Shown: positions 43,548-52,864, counted from the stretch's first letter. The stretch is 64,000 nucleotides of DNA from Sphingomonas sp. MA1305 (GCF_016107325.1 NZ_RCVT01000002.1:930001-994000), one strand, 5' to 3'. Numbers and translations are program-made. The notes: generated by a model not told the origin, from the letters alone.

Positions 43548-46286
43548 ATGGCAGGCGGACAGGCGGAGCAGCTTCTGAACAGCGCGTACGGGACAGCGAA
43601 CTCGCTGCTGGAGCTGGAGTCACGCATTACGCAGGAAGCGCTCGAGCGCACGGTCGATCTGGTCATCGCAATGCCGCCCTACAGCGGTGTCGACCGAACG
43701 CGTCTGCTCCGAAAGCTCGAAGCGAAGAACAACACGCTGGTCGGCGGCTATTCGATTATCGACGACAAGGAGTTCAGCGCCTGGGTCAAGGTCGCCCGGG
43801 AACGGCGCCCCTTCGCCTTCTGGGACAGATATCGGCACTGGTTGGATCGCGGCAAGGGATGGGCAACCGGACCGCTCGTCCAGCTCGACCGGATGACCGA
43901 TGACATTCTCGATCGCCTCCGCGACCCCGAAACACCGGGCAGCTGGGATCGGCGTGGTCTGGTTGTCGGCGATGTGCAGTCGGGCAAGACGTCCAACTAC
44001 ACTGCGCTCATCTGCAAGGCGGTCGATGCGGGCTTCCCGCTCGTCATCGTTCTTGCAGGCGTCCACAACAGCCTGCGAAGTCAGACGCAGCTTCGTCTCG
44101 ACGAGGGTTTTCTCGGCTTCGATACGCGTCTGAGCCTGCTCGCCGACGATCAGGAAAATCAGCGTATCGGCGCCGGCAAGATGCCGAGCGCGCCGTTTCT
44201 GGTCGCCCACTCGCTGACCAGCAGCGCTGATGGCGGCGATTTCAAGACAGGAACCGCGAACGGAACGCGCTTGGTTCCCGGCGGCCGTGACCCGATCATC
44301 CTTGTCGTGAAGAAGCGTGTCAGCATCCTCGAGAACCTGCTCGCATGGGTCACGTCGGTACGCGGCGTCGACGACCCTGGCACTCCGGGCGGGAAGATCG
44401 TCCGTGATGTGCCGATGCTCGTCATCGACGACGAGGCTGACAACGCGTCTGCCAATACAAACGAATTCAGGAACGATGACGGCACGATCGACGAGGATGC
44501 CGATCCCACCAAGACCAATCTCCTCATCCGGCGTCTTCTCGTGTCGTTCGAGAAGAGCGCCTATGTCGGCTACACCGCCACGCCGTTCGCAAACGTCTTC
44601 ATCCACCACGAAGCGAAGCACAAGGTCGGCGGCCCCGATCTCTTCCCACGCAGCTTCATCATCAATCTTCCTGCACCGTCGACCTATATTGGCCCCGAGA
44701 AGGTCTTCGGCATCAACCGGCCGGGTGCCGATGGCGAGGCCAAGGGCCTGCCCATCATCAAGAAGATCAGCGACGCGGCCGCCGTCTTCCCGCCGGGCCA
44801 CAAGATGGATCTGCCCGTCACCGAGCTTCCGGCGTCGCTCAAGGAGGCGATGCTCGCCTTCATCCTAGTCTGCGCGGCGCGTCGGGTTCGCGGCGATATC
44901 GACGTCGACAACTCGATGCTCATCCATGTCACTCGGTTGGTGGCGGTGCAGGACAAGGTTGCCGCGCTTGTCGATGAACATCTGGTCGACATCGTCCGCC
45001 AGCTCGAGTTCCCCGGCACCGGCGGCACTGCGCTGGGCGAACTGCAGGCGTTATGGGAGAAGGAGTTTGTCGCGAAATCCGACGAGCTCCGAGCCGCGCT
45101 TGCCGACCACGATCTGCCGCCGGTTGACTGGGAGGACGTCAGGGGACAGCTTTTCGACGCAGCGAACCGAATCCGCGTCCGGCGGGTGAATGGTTCGGCG
45201 AAGGACGCGCTCGACTATACCGACCATCCTGGCGGCCTCTCGGTGATCGCTGTCGGTGGCGACAAGCTCTCCCGCGGCCTGACGCTCGAAGGCCTGTCGG
45301 TCAGCTACTTCATCCGCACGACCAAGATGTACGACACGCTGATGCAGATGGGCCGCTGGTTCGGCTATCGACCGCGCTACGCAGATCTCTGCCGGCTCTA
45401 TACTTCCCCTGTCCTAGTGCGCTGGTATCGCCATATCGCGACGGCTACGGCGGAGCTGCGCGAGGAATTCGATCTCGCCTTCAGCACCGGACAGACACCG
45501 CTCCAGTTCGGGCATCGGGTCCGTACTCATCCGGACGGACTCCTCATCACGGCGGCGAACAAGATGCGCGCCGGCACACGCGTGCGCGCCGGATTTTCGG
45601 GGACGATCTCCGAGACCGTGTCGTTCGAGGAAGGACAGGCGAAATCCAACTTTAACGCCTTCGAAGCATTCTTCCGGCGCCTTCCTGCGCAGAGCGGCAA
45701 GGGACGGCAGGTTTGGAACGAGGTCGATGGCAGCGAAATCGTCACCCTGCTTCGGCAGGTCGAGACGTCCCGCGACTCGTGGAAGGCCAACAGCCGCGCG
45801 CTAGCCGAATATGTTGGGAACCGAGTCACCGCGGGGAGGCTGAAGACGTGGACCGTGATTCTGGCCGGCAATGGCCGGTCGAAGGTCTCGCGTCTGATTG
45901 GCCCCTATGAGGTTACGCTGACCGACCGCGAACCCGACCGGCACGGCGGCGACGGCAGGATCACCATCGGGCGCCTGGTCAGTCCCGCCGACGAGGTGGC
46001 CGATCTCGACCGTACGGCGCAGGAACGGGCAATGCAGCACACGATCGATGCCTGGGAGAAGAAACCCGAGCCCAAGAAGGATCGTCCGAAGACAGCCAGC
46101 GGTCCGTTCATTCGCCGCCAGCGAAGCCACGATCGGGGTCTGCTCATCGTCTATCCGATCGACGCCGGACTCCCCGGCGATCTGCCGCTGATGGGCTTTG
46201 CCGTCAGCTTCCCGTTCGATGCCGGTGCGCCACTGCTCGACTATGCAGAGAACAGCGTGAAGCAGCTCGAGAGCATGTTCGAATGA
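43548..46286 (+). CDS. Z1-domain superfamily 2 helicase/ATPase
   Basis: A 912-residue Z1 protein. Walker A is VVGDVQSGKTSNYTALICKA at about 138-157. Walker B is MLVIDDEADNAS at about 290-301. Motif III-like GYTATPFANVFIH is at about 340. The second RecA-like domain contains VIAVGGDKLSRGLTLEGLSV and the arginine-finger motif MQMGRWFGYRPRYADLCRL at about 599-617. The Z1 domain is named for these fused helicases, which occur next to MORC-like ATPases, Vsr and methyltransferases. It starts 23 bp after the ATPase gene with GAGAAGAGGG upstream. Its stop overlaps the next start (ATGA). Confidence 0.95.
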   Translation: MAGGQAEQLLNSAYGTANSLLELESRITQEALERTVDLVIAMPPYSGVDRTRLLRKLEAKNNTLVGGYSIIDDKEFSAWVKVARERRPFAFWDRYRHWLDRGKGWATGPLVQLDRMTDDILDRLRDPETPGSWDRRGLVVGDVQSGKTSNYTALICKAVDAGFPLVIVLAGVHNSLRSQTQLRLDEGFLGFDTRLSLLADDQENQRIGAGKMPSAPFLVAHSLTSSADGGDFKTGTANGTRLVPGGRDPIILVVKKRVSILENLLAWVTSVRGVDDPGTPGGKIVRDVPMLVIDDEADNASANTNEFRNDDGTIDEDADPTKTNLLIRRLLVSFEKSAYVGYTATPFANVFIHHEAKHKVGGPDLFPRSFIINLPAPSTYIGPEKVFGINRPGADGEAKGLPIIKKISDAAAVFPPGHKMDLPVTELPASLKEAMLAFILVCAARRVRGDIDVDNSMLIHVTRLVAVQDKVAALVDEHLVDIVRQLEFPGTGGTALGELQALWEKEFVAKSDELRAALADHDLPPVDWEDVRGQLFDAANRIRVRRVNGSAKDALDYTDHPGGLSVIAVGGDKLSRGLTLEGLSVSYFIRTTKMYDTLMQMGRWFGYRPRYADLCRLYTSPVLVRWYRHIATATAELREEFDLAFSTGQTPLQFGHRVRTHPDGLLITAANKMRAGTRVRAGFSGTISETVSFEEGQAKSNFNAFEAFFRRLPAQSGKGRQVWNEVDGSEIVTLLRQVETSRDSWKANSRALAEYVGNRVTAGRLKTWTVILAGNGRSKVSRLIGPYEVTLTDREPDRHGGDGRITIGRLVSPADEVADLDRTAQERAMQHTIDAWEKKPEPKKDRPKTASGPFIRRQRSHDRGLLIVYPIDAGLPGDLPLMGFAVSFPFDAGAPLLDYAENSVKQLESMFE

Positions 46287-47296
46287 CACCCGAGCGAATG
46301 ATGGAAGCGTGGGAGAGTCTTGGGCAGGAAACCGCCCATCCTGTCGGAATCCAGCGCGTGCGGCTCGACACGGAAGCTGCAGCCGATCTGTTCGCCTGCG
46401 TCTTCTGGCCAGCCGGCCGCCCGGGCCTGCTGATCGAAGGCGATGGGGCCTATCGGCCGGCCGGTGACCGCATTCCGACGTGCCGCGGGGTGAGGACGGT
46501 TCACGAGGTTGTTGCGGGCCCGCCGGAGCGCACCGTCCTGCGGATAATCCTCGAGGACGACAGGCTGCTCGACATCTTCGCCGTACTATCCGCGGATCTG
46601 ATCGCGACCGCGGCGAGCGAGTCAACAGTAGCTGCTGCCCTCCGGCGGTGCATCGACCGGATCTGCTTGTGGCAGGGCCTGTTCGAGCGCGTTCCGGTCG
46701 AAGGCCTGTCCGAGGAACGGCAGCGCGGGATGATCGGCGAACTGCTGATACTCGAGGCGCTTCTGATGCCTCGGCTCGATCCTCTCGTGGCTGTGCTTGC
46801 GTGGGTCGGACCTGACCCGGCGCACCAGGACTTTGTCCACGGCGCGACGGCCGTCGAAGTAAAGACCAGTCTTGCCAAGCGTCACGCGCGTATTGTCATC
46901 GCAAACGAGAAGCAGCTCGACGAGCGGCCCTACAGGGCACTTGTGCTGGCACATCTGCGCTTCGACGAGAGCGCAGCGCTCGGCATTTCGCTTCCCGAGG
47001 TCGTCGCTCGATTGCGTGCGGTACTCGTCGCAGATCCGGCGGCTTCACGGCAGTTCGACGACAGACTGATGCTCGGCGGATATCTTGATGTGCACGCGCC
47101 GCTCTATCAACCCAATCGCTGGCGTGTCTCTTCAACCCGATATTTTCGGGTTCAAGGCGAGTTCCCGAGGCTGACGGAGGCGAACCTGCCACCAGGCGTC
47201 GGTGACATAGGCTACTCGATCATCGCGGACGATCTGGGGCCATTCGAGATTTCCGAAGAGGACGCCGCCGAACTGCTGGAGGTCGACAATGGCTGA
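46283..47296 (+). CDS. PD-(D/E)XK-fold protein (DUF4420 type), putative nuclease
   Basis: A 337-residue protein of the DUF4420/PD-(D/E)XK motif group. The nuclease core is GELLILEALLMPRLDPLVAV, then PDPAHQDFVHGATAVEVKTS, giving Asp at about 182 and Glu-Val-Lys at about 192-194, with a leading Glu in GMIGELL. This is the conserved active-site geometry of restriction endonucleases, so it is the likely effector of the locus. N-terminal 110 residues are strand-rich with no match. ATGA overlap with the Z1 gene and an 8 bp overlap with AIPR show tight operon organisation. Confidence 0.88.
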   Translation: MTPERMMEAWESLGQETAHPVGIQRVRLDTEAAADLFACVFWPAGRPGLLIEGDGAYRPAGDRIPTCRGVRTVHEVVAGPPERTVLRIILEDDRLLDIFAVLSADLIATAASESTVAAALRRCIDRICLWQGLFERVPVEGLSEERQRGMIGELLILEALLMPRLDPLVAVLAWVGPDPAHQDFVHGATAVEVKTSLAKRHARIVIANEKQLDERPYRALVLAHLRFDESAALGISLPEVVARLRAVLVADPAASRQFDDRLMLGGYLDVHAPLYQPNRWRVSSTRYFRVQGEFPRLTEANLPPGVGDIGYSIIADDLGPFEISEEDAAELLEVDNG

Positions 47297-49331
47297 GATC
47301 GACGATCTGCAGACCTATGCGGTCAACATCCTCCAAGATGTGATCGCGCGTGCGGACGCGGCAGAGGACGGCGCCATGCGCGCCGAGGCCTTCGCTGAAC
47401 TGATGTTCGAGCATCTCGCCGACGCCGGCGAGATCGATGACGGCATTTCCTGTCCCTTTGAAGGACGCGGCCTCCGCTGCTCCGGATACTTTCTCTCCGA
47501 AGACAACGATCGGCTCGACCTGTTCCTGGTAGTGCCACGCCTCGACGGGACCGCTGCCACGGTTCCAAAGGCGGATATCGACACGGGCTTCAAACGCCTT
47601 GGTGCCTATCTCGACAAGGCCCTTGGCGGCCTCCACAGGGAACGGGAAGAGGCCCTTCGAGGCTACGACATGACGCGCGCGATCTGGGAGGCTCGCAGCG
47701 ATCTCAGCCACGTGCGTCTTTTCGTCATCACCGACGGTCTCGCCACCATAGACCAGATCGACAGCTACATGATCGGCTCGATCGAGGTGTCGAGCCATCT
47801 GTGGGATCTGCGGCGCCTTCATCGGGCGGTGTCCAGCGGCTCCAGTCGCGAGCCGATCCATGTCGACTTTCCAAAACTCGGAGCGCCGGTCCGGTGCATC
47901 GTCGCGAGCCCGCCCGGAGGCGGCTATCGCTGTCTCATGGCTGTGCTTCCCGGCAATCTGCTTGTCGAGATGTACCGCCAGCACGGCCCACGGCTTCTCG
48001 AGCGCAATGTTCGCAGCTTTCTGCAGCTGAAGGGCAAGGTCAATCAGGGCATCCGCAAGACGATCATCGAGGAGCCGCAGATGTTCCTCGCCTTCAACAA
48101 CGGCCTGTCTGTGACGGCAACCGGACTGAAGCTGCTTGATCACGGCGACGGAACGGCCGACCTGCTCGAGGCCGACGACTTTCAAATCGTGAACGGAGGC
48201 CAGACGACAGGGTCGATCTTCCGGGCCTGGCGCAAGGACAAGGTCGACGCCAGCCGCCTGCAGGTGCCGGTGAAGATCACCGAAATCCTGAGCGATGGCG
48301 ACGTCGAGGAGATTGCACCGAGGATATCCCAGTCGGCGAACAACCAGAACAAGGTCAACATGGCCGACTTCTCGTCGAACCACCCGTTCCACCGCATAAT
48401 GCAGGAGCTGTCGCGCTCGATCTGGGCTCCCCCCTCTCGCGGCATGCAGCGACAGTCTCGCTGGTTCTACGAGCGCGCGCGGGGCCAGTATCACGATGCC
48501 CTTGCTGAAAATCGCACCGACGCCGAGCGTCGGAAGTGGGAACTCATTCACCCCCGCAGCCAGCTGATCACCAAGACTGACCTCGCGAAGTTCGAGCAGA
48601 CTTGGTCGCAGCTGCCGCATATCGTCAGCCGCCACGGTCAGAAGAACTACCTCGACTTCATGTTTACACTCGATAAGCGCGGCGCCTTCCAGCCCGACGA
48701 GCGCTATTTCGAACGCTGCGTGGCACGAGCAATCCTCTTCAAGCAGACCGAGAAGATCGTCTCGCGTCAGAAGTTCGGCGGCTACCGCGCGCAGATCGTC
48801 ACGTATCTGCTGGCTTGGCTCTCCTATCACACTGCCAAGCGGGTCGACTTCGATGCGATCTGGTCGGCGCAGGATCTGTCCGAGCCTCTGGCGGCGTTCA
48901 TCGAGATATTGAGCGTTCATGCCCATACGCACGTGACAACGCCACCCGGCGGGCAGGACATCGGTGAATGGTGCAAGAAGGAAGCCTGCTGGGAAGGTTT
49001 TCGGGCGAAGATCATTGAAATCCCAGCCGCTGTCGAAACCGGTCTTCTTTCGCGCGATCGGGCGCACTCCGGCGGCTCGGCCAGCGTGCTCGAGGAGCAT
49101 GTAAGCGAAGCCGAAAGCGAGCAGGTCACCCGGATTGCCGAGGTTCCGGCCCAGACCTGGTATGACATCGCCGCTTGGGCGAAGGACACCCAAAGCCTGC
49201 AGCCATGGCAGCGATCCATCTCTTTCAGCCTCGGCAAGCAGGCCAGCAATGGCAAGCCGCCGAGCCGCAAGCAGGCCGTTCAGGGTGACAGGATCCTGGC
49301 CGAAGCGCGTGCGCTCGGTTTCCGGGGATGA
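47289..49331 (+). CDS. AIPR-family protein (abortive-infection phage resistance type)
   Basis: A 680-residue AIPR protein. The family's hallmark segments are MFLAFNNGLSVTATGL at about 264-280 and DDFQIVNGGQTTGSIFRAWR at about 296-315, followed by EEIAPRISQSANNQNKVNMA, the continuous conserved core. The N-terminal 170 residues resemble a restriction-endonuclease-like fold (an alpha/beta region with LDLFLVVPRLDG). AIPR proteins were named for AbiJ-like phage resistance and are often paired with modification systems; their action is not established. Start overlaps the previous gene by 8 bp. Last intact gene of the locus. Confidence 0.92.
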   Translation: MAEIDDLQTYAVNILQDVIARADAAEDGAMRAEAFAELMFEHLADAGEIDDGISCPFEGRGLRCSGYFLSEDNDRLDLFLVVPRLDGTAATVPKADIDTGFKRLGAYLDKALGGLHREREEALRGYDMTRAIWEARSDLSHVRLFVITDGLATIDQIDSYMIGSIEVSSHLWDLRRLHRAVSSGSSREPIHVDFPKLGAPVRCIVASPPGGGYRCLMAVLPGNLLVEMYRQHGPRLLERNVRSFLQLKGKVNQGIRKTIIEEPQMFLAFNNGLSVTATGLKLLDHGDGTADLLEADDFQIVNGGQTTGSIFRAWRKDKVDASRLQVPVKITEILSDGDVEEIAPRISQSANNQNKVNMADFSSNHPFHRIMQELSRSIWAPPSRGMQRQSRWFYERARGQYHDALAENRTDAERRKWELIHPRSQLITKTDLAKFEQTWSQLPHIVSRHGQKNYLDFMFTLDKRGAFQPDERYFERCVARAILFKQTEKIVSRQKFGGYRAQIVTYLLAWLSYHTAKRVDFDAIWSAQDLSEPLAAFIEILSVHAHTHVTTPPGGQDIGEWCKKEACWEGFRAKIIEIPAAVETGLLSRDRAHSGGSASVLEEHVSEAESEQVTRIAEVPAQTWYDIAAWAKDTQSLQPWQRSISFSLGKQASNGKPPSRKQAVQGDRILAEARALGFRG

Positions 49332-49365
49332 CAGGGCGGTGCGCGTCGCCATAGTCTGACAGACA

Positions 49366-50147
49366 ATGGCTCGAAAACCTTCAACCAGCTCCAGCGTTGC
49401 ATGGACGGACGAGGAGCTTCGCCGTTCGGTTGAAGTCTACGTGCTGCTGCTCAGGTTTCAGGAGCAGGGCAGCGAGGAGCGCTTCGAGCCGGTGGCGCAA
49501 GCACTGCTGGCCGGCATCCTTGCAGAGCGCAACGACGCTGGGGCGATTTCGCCGTGCCCGGTCCGGTCTGGCGCACGCTGACGCGGCTGGGGGCGTGGAT
49601 CGAACCTGTGCTCGTCCAGGAATGGGCGCGCCTGATGCGCGGCTATGCCGAGCGCATGGGAACCGCAATGCCTCTAGGTCAGGCCGAGGCCGCACTCGTC
49701 TGGGAAGAACCACTGCGTGACACGGCACTTGGCCGCCTTGCCGCGGAGCGCCTACGAGAGAGTGGCTACGAACCCATCTGCGTGTGGTCCGGATCGCCCC
49801 TATCGATGCAGGCGCTCGACATCGACCATTGCCTGCCATGGTCAGCCTGGCCGTGCGGAGATCTGTGGAATCTGCTGCCAGCAGATCGCCGGGTGAACCA
49901 GCATCAGAAGCGCGACAGGCTTCCCTCGCAGGCGACACTGGCGGCGGCGAGATCGCGGATAATTCACTGGTGGGAAGGCGCCTAGTCGAAGAGCGAAGTG
50001 CTTCATGCCCGCTTCATTCGCGAGGCCGGGGCTGCACTTCCTGTCGACGGCGATGCCACGCTAGACGCTATCTTTGCAGGCCTCGAATGGCGGCGGCTGC
50101 GGCTTCTGCAGGATCAGCAGGTGCCCGAATGGTCGTTTCGAAGCTGA
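49366..50147 (+). pseudogene. HNH endonuclease, broken (internal deletion/frameshift and amber stop)
   Basis: Part one (49366 to about 49550) reads AWTDEELRRSVEVYVLLLRF and PVAQALLAGILAERNDA, the N-terminus of a restriction HNH protein family. From about 49554 the frame changes to PGPVWRTLTRLGAWIEPVLV, leading to the HNH core SMQALDIDHCLPWSAWPCGD and LWNLLPADRRVNQHQKRDRL. That frame stops at TAG 49983-49985, after WWEGA where a Tyr is expected. It continues without interruption as SEVLHARFIREAGAALPVDG and EWRRLRLLQDQQVPEWSF to TGA 50145-50147. The missing middle of about 100 residues plus the amber codon mark it as inactive, unless the part 49554-49985 is translated alone (143 residues). Confidence 0.82.
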
Positions 50148-50607
50148 CGCAAAGTGCGATCGGCGATCGGGGCGTTAGTCTCCGCACGTTTACAGAGAAT
50201 GCGATCTGGTGTTGACCGAGGTTGAAAACCTAGGGTCCGGGCACGTCCAGCCTTTTCCATGAATTCAGATCGCGCTATTAATGCTCTTGGCGAGTTCGCA
50301 AGTCCATAATTTGATTGCGAAATTAATTGCTTAGGCGGCCTGCGACAAAGCTCTTCCGGGCATCCGTTTCCCGACATCGACATTACGAGGCAAGCGGCTG
50401 TTTTGCGAGCTAGCCTATAGCCGTCTGACAAAGGTGAAGGCACGCCGAATCGCCACTCTCATTAGGTCCAAAGGCAATGCACAGTGTTCCAGTCGGCACG
50501 GGTTCGACGCCAAAAAGGGGACCGAATTTGATGTGGGCCACGCAGGGGCCACGGATTGAAATGCTGGCCAAAACCCGAGCTTTTCTGCGGCCTGCATTGA
50601 CAGATAT
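50148..50607. other. Island right flank, no gene seen
   Basis: Lower-GC DNA with only short accidental frames. It contains at 50533-50553 a GGGCCACG and a GGGGCCACG motif matching those beside the integrase. Short AT-rich runs near 50270-50330 have no recognisable structure. Confidence 0.55.
50533..50553 (+). repeat. GGGCCACG motif pair at right island end
   Basis: GTGGGCCACG (50533-50542) and GGGGCCACG (50545-50553) repeat the motif found four times around 31301-31363, 60 bp inside attR. The pairing with the left-end cluster supports them as arm-type integrase sites. Confidence 0.6.
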
Positions 50608-50627
50608 GAGTCCTGTAAGCGCACCAT
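50608..50627 (+). other. attR core
   Basis: GAGTCCTGTAAGCGCACCAT equals the tRNA-Thr 3' end (31194-31214) with one G deleted in the acceptor stem. It marks the right boundary; beyond it the gene content becomes core-like. Confidence 0.82.
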
Positions 50628-50695
50628 TACCCGCAACGCACCTTTCCTCATCGCCCTGGATCGGCCTGTCTGGGGCGTTGCGGGGCGTCCTGGCC

Positions 50696-50896
50696 TCAGC
50701 CTGCGTCGCGATCCGCGTTCAGCTTCTCGGCGGCGGCGTCCAGGTCCGCGCGATTGTTGCCGATCCGGTCGATGAGGTCACGCGCTTCGGCCTGGGTAAG
50801 GCCGTGCCGCGAGGCGAAATATTCCACCTCATACCGTTCGTCGCCCGCCACGCGGCTGCGATCCTGCTGACCTTGTTTGCTTTTGTCGTCCGACAT
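50696..50896 (-). CDS. DUF3606 small protein
   Basis: A 66-residue hydrophilic protein of the DUF3606 family: RYEVEYFASRHGLTQAEARD followed by LIDRIGNNRADLDAAAEKL is the conserved helix-turn-helix-like core. Such proteins are widespread and abundant in alphaproteobacteria, often near stress genes; function unknown. A GGAG site precedes the ATG (AAGGAGAGTGCG). First core gene right of the island. Confidence 0.88.
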   Translation of the reverse strand: MSDDKSKQGQQDRSRVAGDERYEVEYFASRHGLTQAEARDLIDRIGNNRADLDAAAEKLNADRDAG

Positions 50897-51022
50897 CGCA
50901 CTCTCCTTGTCTGGTCCCGTCCAACGATCGAGACGAGGCGGCGGTCCGAGCCGATCAGGACGCCGGTGCCGCCGATCGGCGCCAGCGTTGACCTACGGGC
51001 ATAGCCGGGCTTCAAGCGGCGT

Positions 51023-52132
51023 ATGCCGGATACATCCTTTCTCCCTCCCACCCGCCGCGCCATCGTCGGCGGAATGCTCGCCGCAGGATCGCTGCCGGCC
51101 CGCGGTCTCGCCGCGTCTCCCGCGACCTTGATCGCAGGGACCTATGCCAAGGAGGGCGGTCCCGGGCTGGTGTCGTTGGACAGCGACGGAAGCCGCTGGA
51201 GCGCGGGAAAGGTGCATAGGACGGTGCGCAACGCCTCCTTCGGGGTGACGTCGCCACGGACGGCGCTGCGGTATCTGGTCGACGAGCAGCAGACGGGCGG
51301 GTTGGGCATCTATGATGCGTCGTTCCGGTTGATCGCCGCCTCTCCGACATTGGGCGCGGACCCCTGCCATCTCGCTTTGTCGTCCGACGGAAAGATGCTT
51401 GCGGCCGCGAATTATTCCTCCGGCAGCGTCATACTCTGGACGTTGAACGAGGCCACCGGGCTCCCCCGCGCCGGGGCTCAGTTGATCGAGCACCACGGGC
51501 ATGGCCCCAATCGCGAACGCCAGGCTGCGCCGCACGCCCATTGGGTCGGCTTCGCGGCCGGGAACGCCATTTTGCACGCCGTCGATCTCGGTGCCGATGC
51601 GATATTCGCTCACCATATCGACCGGGCCAGCGGCCGGATCGCGGCCACCCGGATCGCTTACCGGGCGGAGCCGGGTTCGGGGCCGCGGCATCTGCTGCGC
51701 CACCCTGGGCTGCCGATCGCCTATCTCGTCGCCGAACTCGCCAATACCGTCACCGTGCTGCGCGCCGGTTCTGACGGCACGTTCGTTCGGCTCGGCGCGG
51801 TGTCGAGCTTGCCTGCCGGCTTCCACGGCACGTCCTTCGCCGCCCATATCGCCATGAATGCGGCGGGCACGCGCCTCTACGTATCCAACCGCGGCCATGA
51901 CAGCATCGGCGTATTCGAGCTTGGCGCTCGGGGCATGCCGCGGATGCTGCAGCATGTCCCGTCGGGCGGCCACTGGCCCCGATTCTTCAAGCTGATGCAG
52001 AGTAAGGGAGAGATGCTCGTGGCCAACCAGCGGTCCGGCGGGGTGGCCGTGCTGCCGGTCGGTGCCGACGGCCGTCTTTCGCCGATGACGACGAATGTGC
52101 GGATCCGCGGAGTCGCGTTCGTCGGAGATTGA
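51023..52132 (+). CDS. Lactonase-family beta-propeller protein, Tat-exported
   Basis: A 369-residue seven-bladed propeller related to YbhE-type 6-phosphogluconolactonases. The N-terminus PPTRRAIVGGMLAAGSLPAR carries a twin-arginine signal. Repeats such as DPCHLALSSDGKMLAAANYS, GSGPRHLLRHPGLPIAYLVA and AAHIAMNAAGTRLYVSNRGH are family hallmarks, and GHWPRFFKL matches the last blade. Export makes a role in the oxidative pentose pathway unlikely; members outside it may act on other lactones. No neighbour gives a substrate. Confidence 0.9.
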   Translation: MPDTSFLPPTRRAIVGGMLAAGSLPARGLAASPATLIAGTYAKEGGPGLVSLDSDGSRWSAGKVHRTVRNASFGVTSPRTALRYLVDEQQTGGLGIYDASFRLIAASPTLGADPCHLALSSDGKMLAAANYSSGSVILWTLNEATGLPRAGAQLIEHHGHGPNRERQAAPHAHWVGFAAGNAILHAVDLGADAIFAHHIDRASGRIAATRIAYRAEPGSGPRHLLRHPGLPIAYLVAELANTVTVLRAGSDGTFVRLGAVSSLPAGFHGTSFAAHIAMNAAGTRLYVSNRGHDSIGVFELGARGMPRMLQHVPSGGHWPRFFKLMQSKGEMLVANQRSGGVAVLPVGADGRLSPMTTNVRIRGVAFVGD

Positions 52133-52489
52133 CCGCAGCGACGACGGGCGGCGTGTCCGCTCAATGGCACTTTTCGCGCCGCGCTGTCTCGACGTCATCG
52201 TGCCGTCGGACCCTCCGGCGGCGACATGACGCCCTATTCACTTGATCGAGATCAGGGTGCGGTGCAGCCCTGCCGATGGGCGCTCTCCCCTGGGCGCCCG
52301 GCTTCCCCGCTCGTTTCAGCCGGTCGGGCGACGCTCTCCTGAACTTCGCCGGCTGCGCGGGAACGTGCAGCCGGCGGCTTTTCCAAATCCAGCGCCGACG
52401 TTCCTGATCGCTCTGCGTCACAGTGGCTCGTCAGCACCCGGATCACGCATGCGGTCGCGCCCGAACGATGACGGGATCGGCGGCCACCC
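52133..52489. other. Intergenic, no supported gene
   Basis: The 357 bp between the lactonase stop and the response regulator stop have open frames on both strands, but none shows ribosome sites or family patterns. A GC-rich stretch around 52270-52330 could fold locally. Confidence 0.5.
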
Positions 52490-52864
52490 CTACAGCAAGG
52501 AGCGGATCGCGTCGGACAGCTCGACCCGGCTGAAGGGTTTTTGAAGAATCAGGCTGTTGGGAACGCCCTCACCCTGAAACTCGCCATAGCTGTCGCCGGT
52601 CACGTAGACGATCGGCAGGTGCGGCACGATCTCGCGGGCGCAGCGCGCAATCTCCCAGCCATCGATGCCCTCGCCGAGCCGGATGTCCGCGACCAGCACG
52701 TCGACCCCATAGGCGCCGCTGCCCAGCATGTTCAGCGCCTCGCCGCTGTTGCGGGCGCTGATGACGGTGAAGCCCTGGTCCTCCAGCCCATCTTCCAGGA
52801 ACATCAGGACGGTGGGATCATCCTCCACCGCCAGCACGGTCATTGATCTTGGCGCGTCGCTCAT
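52490..52864 (-). CDS. Single-domain response regulator
   Basis: A 124-residue receiver domain without an output domain. Phosphoacceptor Asp lies in VDVLVADIRLGEGIDG (about residue 60), the acidic pair in VLAVEDDPTVL, the switch Thr in PIVYVTGDSY and the Lys in LILQKPFSRVEL. The start ATG at 52864 (MSDAPRSMTVL) is chosen; a second ATG seven codons in is possible. The frame further upstream is not receiver-like. No histidine kinase lies beside it. Proteins of this type act as phosphorelay shuttles or bind partners directly. Confidence 0.93.
   Translation of the reverse strand: MSDAPRSMTVLAVEDDPTVLMFLEDGLEDQGFTVISARNSGEALNMLGSGAYGVDVLVADIRLGEGIDGWEIARCAREIVPHLPIVYVTGDSYGEFQGEGVPNSLILQKPFSRVELSDAIRSLL

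Larger units (their letters stand above)
31194..50627. mobile_element. Genomic island integrated at tRNA-Thr, about 19.4 kb
   Basis: Bounded by a direct repeat of the tRNA 3' end (31194-31214 and 50608-50627) with a tyrosine integrase as the first gene and repeated GGGCCACG motifs next to both ends. Cargo includes an AlpA regulator, hipBA, trb-conjugation relics, a block of truncated genes and a six-gene DNA-modification/defence locus with a broken HNH gene. Conjugation genes are reduced to the last pieces of a trb operon, so the island is probably not self-transmissible. Several junctions inside show it grew by successive insertions and deletions. Confidence 0.88.

Noticed and set aside
50114..50443. 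Minus-strand 109-codon frame at the island's right end
   Set aside because: No ribosome site, no family match; lies over the HNH gene end and non-coding DNA.
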